64,000 nt of DNA from Phaeobacter porticola (GTDB lineage: Bacteria > Pseudomonadota > Alphaproteobacteria > Rhodobacterales > Rhodobacteraceae). Under the pieces are notes generated by a model. It was not told the origin of the DNA, ran no database searches, and worked only from the letters and a program-made list of their open reading frames with translations. The stretch spans positions 1,240,001 to 1,304,000 of the forward strand of contig NZ_CP016364.1 in NCBI RefSeq assembly GCF_001888185.1, read 5' to 3'. Position numbers and translations under genes: made by a program. Shown one piece after another: positions 26,817-36,770 of the stretch. The stretch's first letter is position 1. Every line of letters starts with the position of its first letter.

Positions 26817-27698
26817 ATGATTTTCCAGTTGTTTCGTCGATCTCTCTCACAGTCTGTCACGGCCAATACCCGCAAAGAAACTGCGCACCGGCGGGCAGGG
26901 GGATGGTTAACCACCACTCTGTCTGCGGCGCTACTGTGTGGTTTGCCGTACGCCGCTATGGCCGCGACCTGCGGCAATACTTCCGCCGGATTTGACAGCT
27001 GGAAACGCGATTTCGCCGCCGAGGCCAAGCGGGCCGGTGTGCGCCAGGCCGGGCTGAACGCGCTGGCCAACACAACCTACGCCCGTCGTACCATTGCTGC
27101 GGATCGCAACCAGAAGAGCTTTCGCTACTCTCTGGAGAAATTCATGCAGATCCGTGGCGCCAATACGATCATCGCGCAGGGGCGCAAGCGTAAGGCGCGC
27201 AATGCCGAATTCTTTGCCGCGCTGGAACGCAAATACGGTGTGCCTGCCGGGATCCTGATCGCCATTCACGGTATGGAAACCGCCTTCGGCAACTACATGG
27301 GGGACAGTCAGGTGGTCTCTGCCATCGTGACACTGACCTATGATTGCCGCCGCTCGGAGTTTTTTAAGCCCCATGCGCTTGGAGCGCTGAAACTGGTGGA
27401 TCGTGGCGCGATCACCGGTGCCACCAAGGGGGCCAAACATGGCGAATTGGGCCATACTCAATTTCTGCCCGGAAATGCGCTGAACTACGGTGTCGACTGG
27501 GACGGGAACGGGCGGGTGGACTTCTACAATATGGGCGACGCGCTGGCCTCGACCGCCTATTTTCTGCGCAAGAAAGGCTGGAAGCCGGGACGCGGCTATC
27601 AGCAGGGGGAACCCAACTATAAAGTCCTGAAACAGTGGAATGCTGCAACGGTCTACCAGCAGTCCTTGGCAATCATGGGGCGCAAGATCGACGGCTGA
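26817..27698 (+). CDS. MltB-type lytic murein transglycosylase
   Basis: The protein (293 aa) belongs to the SLT_2/MltB family, which cleaves peptidoglycan glycan strands to 1,6-anhydro ends in the periplasm. A late hydrophobic segment (TTTLSAALLCGLPYAAMAA, about 32-50) acts as signal after a basic N-terminal stretch. The mature part shows FDSWKRDFAAEAKRAGVRQA, the catalytic Glu in ILIAIHGMETAFGNYMG, and GELGHTQFLPGNALNYGVDW typical of the family. A shorter start at an internal codon is possible because the leader is long. It is convergent with the next gene. Confidence 0.87.
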   Translation: MIFQLFRRSLSQSVTANTRKETAHRRAGGWLTTTLSAALLCGLPYAAMAATCGNTSAGFDSWKRDFAAEAKRAGVRQAGLNALANTTYARRTIAADRNQKSFRYSLEKFMQIRGANTIIAQGRKRKARNAEFFAALERKYGVPAGILIAIHGMETAFGNYMGDSQVVSAIVTLTYDCRRSEFFKPHALGALKLVDRGAITGATKGAKHGELGHTQFLPGNALNYGVDWDGNGRVDFYNMGDALASTAYFLRKKGWKPGRGYQQGEPNYKVLKQWNAATVYQQSLAIMGRKIDG

Positions 27699-27733
27699 CC
27701 GGGCCGAATAACATCTGTCATCGCAAGGGCTGT

Positions 27734-28741
27734 TTAGTTCCAACCTTTGCGGAAAAAATGCGGGCTGGCCCCAAACTTGCGCTTGAACTGGCGCGAAAAA
27801 TGCGTGGCACTGTTAAAACCTGAGGCCAGTGCAATTTCGGTCACCGACATGGATGTTTCGTTCATCAGCGCAAAGGCATGGCTGAGGCGCATGTCAAAAT
27901 AAACATGCATCGGGCTTTGGTCGAGATAGCGCGAAAACAGCCGTTCCAGCTGGCGGCGCGAGATATCCAGCTGGTCGCACAGCTCACCTATGGACAAGGG
28001 TTCTTCGATCGATTCCTGCATGAGTTGCAGCGCATTGAGCAGACGTTGATTGCGACTGCCGATCGCAACGGCATAATTGGATTTCTGCGGTGTGCTCTGG
28101 CCACCTGTGCGCACATGTAGGCACATGTCGGCGACGATGATCGCCAACTGCTTGCCGTGACGTTCTTCGATCAGGTTGAGCATCATATCCGTGGCCGCAT
28201 TGCCGCCGCCACATGTCATGAGCGTATCGCTAATCTCGAATATCTTGGGAGAGGGCAAAAGATCTGGATAGCGTTCGACAAATCCAGGCTGGTTTTCCCA
28301 ATGCAGGGTAAAGCGGTGACCACCCAGCAGGCCCGCCTGCGCAAGAGCAAAGGCCCCGGTGCAGATCCCACCGATAGAGCGTCCAAACCGACGCTCGCGC
28401 CGCAACCAGTTCAGCACTGCCTCGTTGGCGGTGCCCTGCGGTTCCACCCCGGCGCAGACAAAGGCAAGCGCGTCACCTGGCAGCGGTCCCATCGGTAGAT
28501 CCGGTGTGATGGCCATCCCGTTGGAGCAGCGGATCGGCGCACCGTCCGATGTCATCACATACCAGCGATAGAGCTGCGTATTTGTGACCTGGTTTGCAAT
28601 GCGCAGAGGTTCCACGGCGGCGGCAATGGGCAACATTGTCGCTTTTGGTAGCAGCAGAAAGTAGAAATCCTGTGGTTTGCCGTCAAATGGCACAGTCAGA
28701 TTTGCTGCTGCCCCTTTTTGCACAAAGTAGTCATCGATCAT
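27734..28741 (-). CDS. GlxA-type AraC-family transcriptional regulator
   Basis: The 335-aa product has the two-domain GlxA layout: a DJ-1/PfpI-like (class I amidotransferase fold) sensor domain (about 20-195, with RSIGGICTGAFALAQAGLLG at the nucleophile-elbow position) and a C-terminal AraC helix-turn-helix pair (about 235-335, QLDISRRQLERLFSRYLDQS and EIALASGFNSATHFSRQFKR). Relatives in roseobacters control choline, carnitine, glycine betaine or arginine use; which ligand applies here is not visible. The ATG at 28741 is chosen over a GTG six codons upstream. It is divergent from clpP and not part of an operon. Confidence 0.86.
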   Translation of the reverse strand: MIDDYFVQKGAAANLTVPFDGKPQDFYFLLLPKATMLPIAAAVEPLRIANQVTNTQLYRWYVMTSDGAPIRCSNGMAITPDLPMGPLPGDALAFVCAGVEPQGTANEAVLNWLRRERRFGRSIGGICTGAFALAQAGLLGGHRFTLHWENQPGFVERYPDLLPSPKIFEISDTLMTCGGGNAATDMMLNLIEERHGKQLAIIVADMCLHVRTGGQSTPQKSNYAVAIGSRNQRLLNALQLMQESIEEPLSIGELCDQLDISRRQLERLFSRYLDQSPMHVYFDMRLSHAFALMNETSMSVTEIALASGFNSATHFSRQFKRKFGASPHFFRKGWN

Positions 28742-29016
28742 GTCATGAACCTGGAACACGCCGGTTTCGGCTGGGGCTGCGGTTTGTGTTAGTTAACCGC
28801 AATCTTCATCATTCACCGAACGATTTGCGACGACGGGGCGATGTTTTTCGACGTGGGCCTGACTGTTTGCGCCATCGGTCGTGCAGGCCCCAAGTAACGC
28901 CACATGTAATCGCAAAAACAATCGCCGCCCCTTGCAGCCCAAATGTGGCGGCACTAAGACTCAGGTAATACTCAGTCGGTTATGATACCGGCACAATTCA
29001 AAGCAGGCAGGTCAAT

Positions 29017-29649
29017 ATGGTCGATCCAAGAGAAACATACATGAACACGCTGGTGCCAATGGTGGTTGAACAGACCAGCCGCGGCGAACGCGCCTATGAT
29101 ATCTTTTCCCGCCTGCTGAAGGAGCGGATTATTTTTCTGAATGGCCCCGTTCACGATGGGATGAGCTCGCTCATCGTGGCACAGCTACTGCACCTTGAGG
29201 CGGAAAACCCCTCGAAAGAGATTTCGATGTATATCAACAGCCCCGGCGGCGTTGTGACCTCGGGTCTGTCGATTTATGACACCATGCAATATATTAAACC
29301 CAAGGTGTCGACATTGGTGATTGGTCAGGCGGCCTCCATGGGCTCGCTTTTGTTGACCGCCGGCGAGGCCGGGATGCGGTTCTCTCTGCCCAATAGCCGC
29401 GTCATGGTGCACCAGCCCTCAGGCGGTTTTCAGGGCCAGGCGACGGATATCATGATCCACGCCGAGGAAACACTGAAGCTGAAGAAGCGTCTGAACGAGA
29501 TTTACGTACGGCATACCGGTCAGGAATACGACAAGATCGTTGACGCGCTGGAACGAGACAATTTCATGTCGCCGGAAGAGGCGAAGGAATTCGGGCTGAT
29601 CGATGAAATCGTCGAAAACCGCAGCAAGCTGGACCCAGAGGACAGCTGA
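29017..29649 (+). CDS. clpP: ATP-dependent Clp protease proteolytic subunit
   Basis: ClpP (210 aa) is the barrel-forming serine protease subunit. The catalytic triad is readable as S107 in [11 protein letters not shown]132 in VMVHQPSGG and D181 in [11 protein letters not shown]. The N-terminus [20 protein letters not shown] and the full length are standard for alphaproteobacteria, with no long propeptide. A hairpin terminator at 29668-29698 separates it from clpX, 140 bases downstream, so the pair is adjacent but probably differentially transcribed. Confidence 0.97.
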   Translation: MVDPRETYMNTLVPMVVEQTSRGERAYDIFSRLLKERIIFLNGPVHDGMSSLIVAQLLHLEAENPSKEISMYINSPGGVVTSGLSIYDTMQYIKPKVSTLVIGQAASMGSLLLTAGEAGMRFSLPNSRVMVHQPSGGFQGQATDIMIHAEETLKLKKRLNEIYVRHTGQEYDKIVDALERDNFMSPEEAKEFGLIDEIVENRSKLDPEDS

Positions 29650-29667
29650 TCAGCGGCGTGAGCTGAC

Positions 29668-29700
29668 AAGTGTGCCCCGTTCTCATCGGGGCACACTTTG
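29668..29700 (+). terminator. Rho-independent terminator after clpP
   Basis: A twelve-pair perfect stem (AAGTGTGCCCCG with its complement, loop TTCTCAT) is followed by a short TTT, 18 bases after the clpP stop. It should reduce read-through into clpX. Confidence 0.75.
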
Positions 29701-29789
29701 CGATTGTGGCGCTTGTGCCTGTGGCATAAGCTGCCAATATTACGGGTGGCGCAGGAGGCGCATGCACGCCCCGGACGGAAAGGTAGACC

Positions 29790-31058
29790 ATGGCAACGAA
29801 CTCAAGCGGCGACAGCAAGAACACGCTTTATTGCAGCTTCTGCGGCAAGAGCCAGCATGAGGTGCGCAAGCTAATTGCGGGCCCAACCGTGTTCATCTGC
29901 GACGAATGCGTCGAATTGTGCATGGACATCATCCGCGAAGAGACCAAGGCCTCGGGCCTGAAGTCGACCGACGGCGTTCCTACGCCTAAGGACATCTGCG
30001 AGGTGCTGGACGATTACGTGATCGGACAGGCAATGGCCAAGCGGGTGCTGTCAGTCGCGGTGCACAATCACTACAAGCGCCTGAACCACGCCCAGAAGGC
30101 CGGTTCGGACATCGAATTGTCGAAATCCAACATCCTGCTGATCGGCCCTACCGGCTGCGGCAAGACCTTGCTGGCGCAGACGCTGGCGCGGATTCTGGAT
30201 GTGCCCTTCACCATGGCCGATGCCACCACGTTGACTGAAGCTGGTTACGTGGGTGAGGATGTAGAAAACATCATTCTCAAGCTGTTGCAGGCCTCGGAGT
30301 ACAATGTGGAACGTGCGCAGCGCGGCATCGTCTATATCGACGAGGTCGACAAGATCACACGCAAGTCCGAAAACCCCTCCATCACCCGCGATGTATCGGG
30401 CGAGGGCGTTCAGCAGGCTTTGCTGAAGCTGATGGAAGGGACCGTGGCTTCGGTGCCGCCGCAGGGTGGTCGCAAGCATCCTCAACAGGAATTCCTGCAG
30501 GTTGACACGACGAATATCCTGTTCATTTGCGGTGGCGCGTTTGCCGGTCTGGACAAGATCATCAAACAGCGTGGCAAAGGCTCCGCAATGGGCTTTGGTG
30601 CAGATGTACGCGACGACAGCGACGCTGGTGTTGGTGAGACTTTCAAGGCACTGGAGCCGGAAGATCTGCTGAAATTCGGGCTCATTCCTGAATTTGTCGG
30701 TCGTTTGCCGGTTCTGGCAACGCTGGAGGATCTGGACGAAGACGCCTTGATCACGATCCTGACCAAGCCTAAGAACGCCCTTGTTAAACAGTATCAGCGC
30801 CTTTTCGAGTTGGAAGACACCGAATTGGACTTCACCGAAGAAGCACTGAGCGCTATCGCCAAGAAGGCCATCGAACGCAAAACTGGCGCCCGTGGTCTGC
30901 GCTCCATTCTGGAAGACATCCTGCTCGACACGATGTTCGAACTGCCGGGTATGGATAGCGTCGAGAAAGTGGTCGTGAATGACGAAGCGGTAAACTCTGA
31001 TGCGCAACCGCTGATGATCCATGCTGATGCCGAAAAGGAACCAGCAACAGCGGGCTGA
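29790..31058 (+). CDS. clpX: ATP-dependent Clp protease ATP-binding subunit ClpX
   Basis: ClpX (422 aa) is the AAA+ unfoldase partner of ClpP. The N-terminal zinc-binding domain is visible ([15 protein letters not shown] and [10 protein letters not shown]). The AAA+ core has Walker [18 protein letters not shown], the pore loop GYVGEDVE, Walker [13 protein letters not shown] and the sensor-2 region [17 protein letters not shown]. The length is standard. It has its own ribosome site (GGAAAGGTAGACC) and ends 39 bases before a strong terminator. Confidence 0.97.
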   Translation: MATNSSGDSKNTLYCSFCGKSQHEVRKLIAGPTVFICDECVELCMDIIREETKASGLKSTDGVPTPKDICEVLDDYVIGQAMAKRVLSVAVHNHYKRLNHAQKAGSDIELSKSNILLIGPTGCGKTLLAQTLARILDVPFTMADATTLTEAGYVGEDVENIILKLLQASEYNVERAQRGIVYIDEVDKITRKSENPSITRDVSGEGVQQALLKLMEGTVASVPPQGGRKHPQQEFLQVDTTNILFICGGAFAGLDKIIKQRGKGSAMGFGADVRDDSDAGVGETFKALEPEDLLKFGLIPEFVGRLPVLATLEDLDEDALITILTKPKNALVKQYQRLFELEDTELDFTEEALSAIAKKAIERKTGARGLRSILEDILLDTMFELPGMDSVEKVVVNDEAVNSDAQPLMIHADAEKEPATAG

Positions 31059-31097
31059 TCTGGTTCAGTTGGATTGACGCAGGTTGATATTATTAGG

Positions 31098-31127
31098 CGG
31101 CACGAGGGAAACCTCGTGCCGTTTTTT
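31098..31127 (+). terminator. Rho-independent terminator after clpX
   Basis: A perfect ten-pair GC-rich stem (CGGCACGAGG with its complement), loop GAAA, is followed by six T residues. This is a textbook intrinsic terminator for clpX. Confidence 0.9.
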
Positions 31128-31145
31128 CATAAAGGACAATATGCT

Positions 31146-31511
31146 ATGATCAGACGTATTTCTTCTGGCGGAGAGTTTGAGGCGAAAGTCGGCTATTGTC
31201 GCGCGGTTGTTGCAGGCGGCTTTGTCCATGTCGCTGGCACCGTGGGGCAGGGGGATGATGTGGTGGCGCAGTGCCAATCTGCGTTGGAAACCATTGGTGC
31301 CGCACTCGAAGAGGTCGGCGCCAGCTTTGCTGATGTGGTGCGGGTGAACTACTACCTGCCGGACCGGGCAGAATTCGAACCCTGCTGGCCGTTGTTGGCG
31401 CAGACCTTTGGGGATAACCCACCCGCCGCAACGATGATCGAATGCAACTTGATCGACCCCAAGTTTCGGATCGAGATTGAGGTCACGGCGCTGGCGCCGG
31501 TTGAAGGGTAG
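31146..31511 (+). CDS. RidA-family protein
   Basis: A 121-aa member of the RidA/YjgF superfamily, trimeric enzymes that hydrolyse reactive enamine/imine intermediates. Visible are AGGFVHVAGTVGQG near the N-terminus, ALEEVGASFADVVRVNYYLP in the middle, and the C-terminal PPAATMIECNLIDPKFRIEIE. The usual RidA Arg-x-Cys is replaced by the MIECNLID context, which suggests a divergent subfamily. The start at 31146 lies just after the clpX terminator, so it has its own promoter. A second, different RidA-like gene occurs at 52704. Confidence 0.82.
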   Translation: MIRRISSGGEFEAKVGYCRAVVAGGFVHVAGTVGQGDDVVAQCQSALETIGAALEEVGASFADVVRVNYYLPDRAEFEPCWPLLAQTFGDNPPAATMIECNLIDPKFRIEIEVTALAPVEG

Positions 31512-31531
31512 CGTCGACAGGGCAGAAGCTG

Positions 31532-31819
31532 CTAGAATTCGAAGGCACGCATCGGTGCCGTTTCTTTGCGCCGTCGGTCCATCAGCTTCTGTAACTCGCT
31601 TTTCTCCGGTTCGGGCTCAAAGCCCAGCATGGTTTTCGCGGCGGTCAGTGTCTTCTCTGTCATCTTCTGCCAGTCTCCGGTCTCTGGTTCAGTCAGGCGA
31701 ATTGTCTTGGGCCCTTGCGGGGCTGCCGTGCCATGGAGCATCAGGCTGGTGACCTGCATCAGATCCAGAACAGTAACGGTGACAATAAGGGTTGCGACCA
31801 GAGAAAGGATGAAGCGCAC
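31532..31819 (-). CDS. Small single-span membrane protein of unknown function
   Basis: The product (95 aa from the GTG at 31819; 99 aa if the GTG at 31831 is used) starts with one hydrophobic helix ([20 protein letters not shown]) and continues with a charged tail rich in Lys, Glu and Arg ([19 protein letters not shown]). GAGG six bases before the inner GTG favours 31819. It is convergent with the RidA gene. Codon use looks like that of real genes in this window and the opposite-strand frame does not, so I call it coding, but no family is recognised. Confidence 0.62.
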   Translation of the reverse strand: MRFILSLVATLIVTVTVLDLMQVTSLMLHGTAAPQGPKTIRLTEPETGDWQKMTEKTLTAAKTMLGFEPEPEKSELQKLMDRRRKETAPMRAFEF

Positions 31820-31992
31820 GGGCGGCCTCACTATTGGATGTTAAGCTTTCGAGATCAACATGGGCCGCAATTGTGGCCCGTTTGTGCAATTGTCCAAGAA
31901 GTTTTGCGACAATCCCCACGCGCGGGTGCGGCGTGTCTGGACCTTGGCGGCAAATTGCGCCATATCAGAAAGCGAAATTTTCGGAGGAACCG

Positions 31993-32379
31993 ATGGGAAT
32001 CCTGAACTCTCTCTTGCGGGCTGTAACCTGGTGGAACGGCTCGACCTTGAACACGCGTATTTTCACCGCCCGTAAGGGGCTCAAGGTGGGTGAAGACGAT
32101 CAGGGCAACGTGTTTTACCGCAATGCCGATGACAGCAAGCGCTGGGTGATGTTCAATGGTGAGGTTGAAGCATCTCGTATTGGTGCGGACTGGCACGGCT
32201 GGTTGCATCGCACTTTCGATGAATTGCCAACGGACAAACCTCTTGTCCATAAGACTTGGGAAAAACCGCATCAGGAAAACCTGACTGGAACCATGTTGGC
32301 ATATGCTCCGGCGGGGTCGATCCGTGCTGCAGGCGCTCCGAAGGAGCGTAGCGACTACGAGGCCTGGTCGCCCGAATAA
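31993..32379 (+). CDS. NADH:ubiquinone oxidoreductase subunit NDUFA12 homologue
   Basis: The protein (128 aa) matches the NDUFA12/B17.2 accessory subunit of respiratory complex I, shared by mitochondria and alphaproteobacteria: [40 protein letters not shown] and [20 protein letters not shown] are typical. CGGAGGAACC precedes the ATG at 31993. The open frame runs 53 codons further upstream, but that part is not conserved. It lies at the head of a short rightward group with the mlaD-like gene and a DUF2155 gene, a common arrangement in Rhodobacterales. Confidence 0.92.
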   Translation: MGILNSLLRAVTWWNGSTLNTRIFTARKGLKVGEDDQGNVFYRNADDSKRWVMFNGEVEASRIGADWHGWLHRTFDELPTDKPLVHKTWEKPHQENLTGTMLAYAPAGSIRAAGAPKERSDYEAWSPE

Positions 32380-32482
32380 ACGGGCACTGGATATCTCAAG
32401 CTCATCATTCTACGGCGCCAAGGCAGGCGCCGCTGGTCTGTCTGAAATGGCTGACCGCAATACAGGCAGGGACTGAAACAGC

Positions 32483-32935
32483 ATGTCGCATAACACCACT
32501 GAGGTTCTGGCAGGCGGTCTGGTTTTGGCAGCGGCCATCGGCTTCGCCGTTTATGCTGGACAGGCCGCGGGTCTGTCGCGGGGCGGCTCTGCCTATGAGT
32601 TGAACGCGTCATTCCGATCACTTGAGGGGGTCAGTGTTGGCACCGATGTGCGTCTTGCTGGCGTGAAAATTGGTACTGTTACTGGAGTGGAGCTTAACCC
32701 TCAAACATTCCGTGCGGACACACGGTTTTCGGTGAAAGAAGGGATCGAGATCCCCGATGACAGCGCCGTGGTGATTTCATCCGAAGGGCTACTTGGTGGT
32801 AACTTTGTCGAAGTGATGCCTGGTGGGTCTGTTTTTGCATTTGAAGCCGGCGACGCGGTTGAAGATACCCAAGGCGCGGTCAGCTTGATCTCGCTTCTGG
32901 TGAAATTCGTGGCTGGTGGCGGGGACGAAGGCTGA
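32483..32935 (+). CDS. mlaD: MlaD/MCE-domain lipid transport protein
   Basis: A 150-aa protein with one N-terminal membrane anchor (LAGGLVLAAAIGFAVYAGQA) and a single MCE domain: YELNASFRSLEGVSVGTDVR, AGVKIGTVTGVELNPQTFRA and SEGLLGGNFVEVMPGG. MlaD forms the periplasmic hexamer of the Mla ABC system that returns phospholipids from the outer to the inner membrane. The other Mla genes are not here, so it acts with partners encoded elsewhere. Its stop overlaps the start of the DUF2155 gene by one base. Confidence 0.9.
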   Translation: MSHNTTEVLAGGLVLAAAIGFAVYAGQAAGLSRGGSAYELNASFRSLEGVSVGTDVRLAGVKIGTVTGVELNPQTFRADTRFSVKEGIEIPDDSAVVISSEGLLGGNFVEVMPGGSVFAFEAGDAVEDTQGAVSLISLLVKFVAGGGDEG

Positions 32936-33300
32936 TGCGCTTGGTGTCGGCATGTCTTGCCACGATTGTGCTTACTGCTGGTGCCGTGTGGGCGCAGGCG
33001 GCGGCGCAGAATGGGCAGTCTGCCGTGTTGCGGGGCCTTGATAAAGTGAACGGCCAGACACAGGATTTGGAAATCCCGGTGGGGGGCAGTGCCGAGATTT
33101 TTGGAGTGATTGTCAGCCTGATGGAATGCCGTTACCCGGCGGACAACCCGACCGGCGACGCATATGCCTATGTCACCGTCCGCAACCCCAACGACGCGAC
33201 CGTGTATTTTGACGGTTGGATGATCGCTTCAAGTCCAGCGCTAAACGCGCTAGATCACAGCCGCTACGATATTTGGGTGATGCGTTGCAATAGCGTTTGA
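32935..33300 (+). CDS. Exported DUF2155 protein
   Basis: A small secreted protein (121 aa) with a signal peptide (MRLVSACLATIVLTAGAVWAQA) and a DUF2155 core: LRGLDKVNGQTQDLEIPVGG, LMECRYPADNPTGDAYAYVT and FDGWMIASSPALNALDHSRYD. Two Cys residues may form a disulfide. DUF2155 proteins sit beside mlaD and complex I assembly-type genes in many alphaproteobacteria, but the function is unknown. It is translationally coupled to mlaD (TGATG) and its 3' end overlaps the convergent aat gene by 37 bases. Confidence 0.86.
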   Translation: MRLVSACLATIVLTAGAVWAQAAAQNGQSAVLRGLDKVNGQTQDLEIPVGGSAEIFGVIVSLMECRYPADNPTGDAYAYVTVRNPNDATVYFDGWMIASSPALNALDHSRYDIWVMRCNSV

Positions 33301-33896
33301 GGGTCAGGCAGCACCGGTGCCGCAAAATCGGCGTCAATGTCCAGCGCCGCGCGCAACTGTCTACGATAACTGGCGCGGGTAATCTCTACTGCTCCAAGCG
33401 ACGCCAGATGCGGCGTCAGGAACTGCGTGTCACAAAGCACGAAACCTGCCTGTGCCAAACGGTCCAATAAATAGGCCAGAGCAATCTTCGACGTATCTTT
33501 ACGACGCGAAAACATACTTTCCCCAAAAAATGCCCCCCCCAGGCTGACACCGTAGACGCCACCGGTGAGAGCACCCTCATGGTAGACCTCAAGCGAATGG
33601 GCGTTGCCCTGCTTATGCAAGTCGATATAGCGCGCGCGGATTTCCGGGTTGATCCAGGTTTCTGTTCGGTCCGCGCAACCATCCAGCACAGCAGAAAAGT
33701 TACGATTGATTGCAACCTCGTAACCGCCCTGTCGCAAGGTCTTGGCAAGTGAGCGGGACAGATGAAACCCGCCAATGGGGAATACGCCGCGGCGTTTGGG
33801 ATCTAGCCAGAACACGTCTGGATCGTCCCGGCTTTCGGCCATGGGAAAGACACCAACGGAATAAGCGTGCAGCAGCAATTCAGGCGTGAGGGTCAT
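33264..33896 (-). CDS. aat: Leucyl/phenylalanyl-tRNA-protein transferase
   Basis: Aat (210 aa) transfers Leu or Phe from charged tRNA to N-terminal Arg or Lys of proteins, marking them for ClpS/ClpAP decay. The family blocks are LLLHAYSVGVFPMAESRDDP, VFWLDPKRRGVFPI, GGVYGVSLGGAFFGESMFSR and LCDTQFLTPHLASLGAVEI. The length is standard for the short alphaproteobacterial form. It converges on the DUF2155 gene and is followed on its own strand by no clear terminator. Confidence 0.94.
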   Translation of the reverse strand: MTLTPELLLHAYSVGVFPMAESRDDPDVFWLDPKRRGVFPIGGFHLSRSLAKTLRQGGYEVAINRNFSAVLDGCADRTETWINPEIRARYIDLHKQGNAHSLEVYHEGALTGGVYGVSLGGAFFGESMFSRRKDTSKIALAYLLDRLAQAGFVLCDTQFLTPHLASLGAVEITRASYRRQLRAALDIDADFAAPVLPDPQTLLQRITQIS

Positions 33897-33976
33897 GATG
33901 ACAGTGTAGGGTTGGAAAGAGAGGTTGAGGAGCCGGAAAAGGCAACGATAGGTGGACGCAGGCGCACGTTGGCCTG

Positions 33977-34005
33977 AAAAAAGGGGCGACCGTTAAGATC
34001 GCCCC
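33977..34005 (-). terminator. Rho-independent terminator of accBC
   Basis: On the minus strand a seven-pair stem (GGGGCGA with TCGCCCC) is followed by six T residues, directly after the accC stop. Confidence 0.82.
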
Positions 34006-34011
34006 AAGATA

Positions 34012-35364
34012 TCAACCATTCCCAAGATTGGTTTCTAGCCAATGCTCCAGCCAGTGAATGTTGTACTCACCGGTGTGGATATCTTTTTCTGCGAGCAGGG
34101 CATCGAACAGTGGCACTGTTGTGTCAACGCCGTCGACGATCAGTTCACCCAAGGCGCGGCTCAGACGGGCTAGTGCTTCGGGTCGGTCACGACCATGAAC
34201 AATCAGCTTGCCGATAAGACTGTCGTAATAGGGCGGGATCGAATAGCCGTCATAAAGCGCAGAATCCATCCGAACGCCCAAACCGCCGGGGGCGTGATAC
34301 TGGGTGATCCTGCCCGGGCACGGTGAGAAGTTCGGCAATTTCTCCGCATTGATGCGCACTTCGATGGAGTGACCGTTGATCTCAAGGTCGTCTTGAGTGA
34401 AGGACATTGGCAGGCCCTCGGCAACACGGATCTGTTCGCGGACCAGGTCGACGCCAAAGATGCTCTCCGTGACCGGATGCTCCACCTGAAGGCGAGTGTT
34501 CATCTCGATGAAATAGAACTCACCCTGTTCATACAGAAACTCGATGGTGCCGGCGCCGATGTAGTTGATCCGGGCCACAGCGTCGGCACAGGTCTTGCCG
34601 ATGCGCGCGCGTTCTTCCGCCGTGATGCTGGGACCGGGGGCTTCTTCAAAAACCTTCTGGTGACGACGCTGAAGCGAGCAGTCCCGCTCGCCGAGATGCA
34701 CGGCGTTGCCTTTGCCATCGCCGAACACCTGGATCTCAATATGGCGGGGCGTGGTCAGGTATTTCTCGATATAGACCTCGTCGTTGCCAAAGGCGGCTTT
34801 GCCTTCAGCCCGGGCAGTCATGAATGCCTGTTCCATGTCAGCTGCGGTTTGCGCAACTTTCATGCCGCGGCCACCACCACCGGCGGTGGCCTTGATGATC
34901 ACAGGATAGCCGATTTCCGCACCCAGTTTCTGGGCGGTTTCCAGATCTGGTACGCCGCCATCAGAGCCTGGTACACAAGGCACGCCAAGTGCCTTCATTG
35001 TGTCCTTAGCAGTAATTTTGTCACCCATGACACGGATGTGTTCGGCGGTTGGGCCGATAAAGGTCAGCCCGTGGTCTTCAACGATCTGAACGAAATTTGC
35101 GTTTTCGGACAGGAAACCATAGCCGGGGTGGATCGCCTGTGCGCCGGTGATCTCGCAAGCGGAAATGATGGCGGGGATCGACAGGTAGCTGTGGGTGCCG
35201 GAGGGCGGGCCAATGCATACGGATTCATCGGCCATGCGCACATGCATGGCATCAGCGTCTGCGGTGGAATGGACGGCAACCGACTGGATGCCCATCTCCC
35301 GGCAGGCACGGATCACGCGCAGGGCGATCTCACCGCGGTTGGCAATCAGGATCTTGTCAAACAT
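34012..35364 (-). CDS. accC: Acetyl-CoA carboxylase biotin carboxylase subunit
   Basis: AccC (450 aa) carboxylates the biotin on AccB in the first step of fatty acid synthesis. The sequence shows the N-terminal [20 protein letters not shown], the ATP-grasp glycine loop [37 protein letters not shown] and the catalytic [16 protein letters not shown] with RxQVEH. Standard length. It is nine bases downstream of accB in a two-gene operon that ends at a clear terminator. Confidence 0.97.
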   Translation of the reverse strand: MFDKILIANRGEIALRVIRACREMGIQSVAVHSTADADAMHVRMADESVCIGPPSGTHSYLSIPAIISACEITGAQAIHPGYGFLSENANFVQIVEDHGLTFIGPTAEHIRVMGDKITAKDTMKALGVPCVPGSDGGVPDLETAQKLGAEIGYPVIIKATAGGGGRGMKVAQTAADMEQAFMTARAEGKAAFGNDEVYIEKYLTTPRHIEIQVFGDGKGNAVHLGERDCSLQRRHQKVFEEAPGPSITAEERARIGKTCADAVARINYIGAGTIEFLYEQGEFYFIEMNTRLQVEHPVTESIFGVDLVREQIRVAEGLPMSFTQDDLEINGHSIEVRINAEKLPNFSPCPGRITQYHAPGGLGVRMDSALYDGYSIPPYYDSLIGKLIVHGRDRPEALARLSRALGELIVDGVDTTVPLFDALLAEKDIHTGEYNIHWLEHWLETNLGNG

Positions 35365-35373
35365 GGTGGACCC

Positions 35374-35877
35374 TTACTCGATGATGGCCAGCGGAGTTCC
35401 GAACTCGACCGCTGCGCCGTCTTCGACGAGGATACGTTTGATGGTGCCGGCTTTGGGGGCCGGGATGTGGTTCATGGTCTTCATGGCTTCGACGATCAGC
35501 AGGGTATCGCCTTCGGCCACCTGATCACCCACCTTTACAAAGGTCGGCGCGCCGGGTTCGGGCTGGGTATAAACGGTGCCCACCATCGGCGACGGCACAG
35601 CGCCGGGATGGCTTGCGGGATCGTCATTGGTGGCGGCAGGTGCTGCGGCAGGTGCCGCAGCGGTCGGTGCTGCCGGAGCGGCTGCGACTGACGCAGGGGC
35701 AGCATAGGCCTGTACTGGGGCTGCAGCAGCGATCATCTGGCGCGACACGCGCACATTCAGGCTGTCGTCTTCGCCGTAGTCACGTTTTACCTGCAGTTCG
35801 GTCAGGTCATTGTCGCGCAGCAGTTCTGCCAGCGCTTTGATGAAGGAGACATCTGCTTCGTGGGTCTTATTTGTCAT
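35374..35877 (-). CDS. accB: Acetyl-CoA carboxylase biotin carboxyl carrier protein
   Basis: AccB (167 aa) carries biotin for acetyl-CoA carboxylase. An N-terminal helical domain (about 1-50) is joined by an Ala/Pro-rich flexible linker (about 51-85) to the biotinyl domain, with the biotin-accepting K133 in [12 protein letters not shown] and the hallmark [20 protein letters not shown]. It is the first gene of accB-accC. Confidence 0.97.
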   Translation of the reverse strand: MTNKTHEADVSFIKALAELLRDNDLTELQVKRDYGEDDSLNVRVSRQMIAAAAPVQAYAAPASVAAAPAAPTAAAPAAAPAATNDDPASHPGAVPSPMVGTVYTQPEPGAPTFVKVGDQVAEGDTLLIVEAMKTMNHIPAPKAGTIKRILVEDGAAVEFGTPLAIIE

Positions 35878-36037
35878 TTTTGTCCTCAGCCGGTTCCGAC
35901 AGGCCCACAGAACCCTGCGGGCATAAGATTTGAAGGCGCTTATAGGGCATGCTTTACCACAAGGAAAGCGCTGACAAGATGGACGCTAACATGGGCGTCC
36001 TTGAGCTGATTTGCAATCTTGCAGTGCATATCTATGT

Positions 36038-36574
36038 TCAGAGCGGCATTCCGGTTAATTTCGCCACCAGTTCGGGCAGCTTGCGGGCAGAGAATTTGAC
36101 CAGAAGATGCGCGCGATGAGTCTCAATCGTCCGGTAGGAGAGATTTAGTTCTGCTCCGATTTCCTTGGCGGAGAGACCGCGACAGGTCAGGATTGCCACA
36201 TCACGCTCACGCGGTGTGAGGCTGACCAAAGGCCGGTCGTCCGAGATATCGGCAAAGCTCCAGACACCGCTGCGAAAATGGTGCTCGGGCGTCAGAGACC
36301 GCCCCCGCACCCGGCACCAGAACAGATCTCCATCGCGCCGGCGCATGATCCGTTCGTCGTTATAATGCCCCGATTGGGCGTCGGGCTGTTGCAGCCGGTC
36401 GCCAATGCGTTGGAAATCTTCCTGGCTGGGGTATAGCTCAGCGATGGGCAGGCCGACATAGCTGCTGCTATCACCCCCAAAGGTTTCGGCAAACTGCTGG
36501 TTGCAGCGCTGGATCACACGTTGATCTAACAGGGCAATCCCCACTGGCGCAAATTCAAAGGCAAGATCGGTCAT
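36038..36574 (-). CDS. PAS-LuxR two-domain transcriptional regulator
   Basis: The product (178 aa) has an N-terminal PAS domain (about 1-105: FEFAPVGIALLDQRVIQRCN, LPIAELYPSQEDF, RRRDGDLFWCRVRGRSL) and a C-terminal LuxR helix-turn-helix (about 113-178: LTPRERDVAILTCRGLSAKE, LSYRTIETHRAHLLVKFSAR). It probably binds a small ligand or cofactor through PAS and regulates transcription. The ATG at 36574 starts the PAS domain; the open frame upstream crosses the LivF terminator and is noncoding. It lies downstream of the ABC importer operon but beyond its terminator, and the target is unknown. Confidence 0.82.
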   Translation of the reverse strand: MTDLAFEFAPVGIALLDQRVIQRCNQQFAETFGGDSSSYVGLPIAELYPSQEDFQRIGDRLQQPDAQSGHYNDERIMRRRDGDLFWCRVRGRSLTPEHHFRSGVWSFADISDDRPLVSLTPRERDVAILTCRGLSAKEIGAELNLSYRTIETHRAHLLVKFSARKLPELVAKLTGMPL

Positions 36575-36691
36575 GGGCAGCAGATAACCGCTGTACAAGC
36601 ACAAAGCAAAGCGAATTGAGCGGTCAAATGAGCGGTCGCGTACGGCGTAACTCTGTGCAAACTGCCGGTATCTGTACCGCGCAAAGCGGAC

Positions 36692-36722
36692 AAAAAGGGG
36701 CTGATGCCACTGCATCAGCCCC
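36692..36722 (-). terminator. Rho-independent terminator of the ABC importer operon
   Basis: On the minus strand an eleven-pair perfect stem (GGGGCTGATGC with its complement, four-base loop) is followed by TTTTT, about 50 bases after the livF stop. Confidence 0.88.
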
Positions 36723-36770
36723 AAGGTGCCAAGGCCGGCACATGAACCGGCCCGACGGGGAGTGTTGGGA

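Noticed and set aside
28931-28970. Heat-shock (RpoH-type) promoter before clpP
   Set aside because: CTTG is present, but no downstream hexamer at the right spacing resembles the consensus closely enough.
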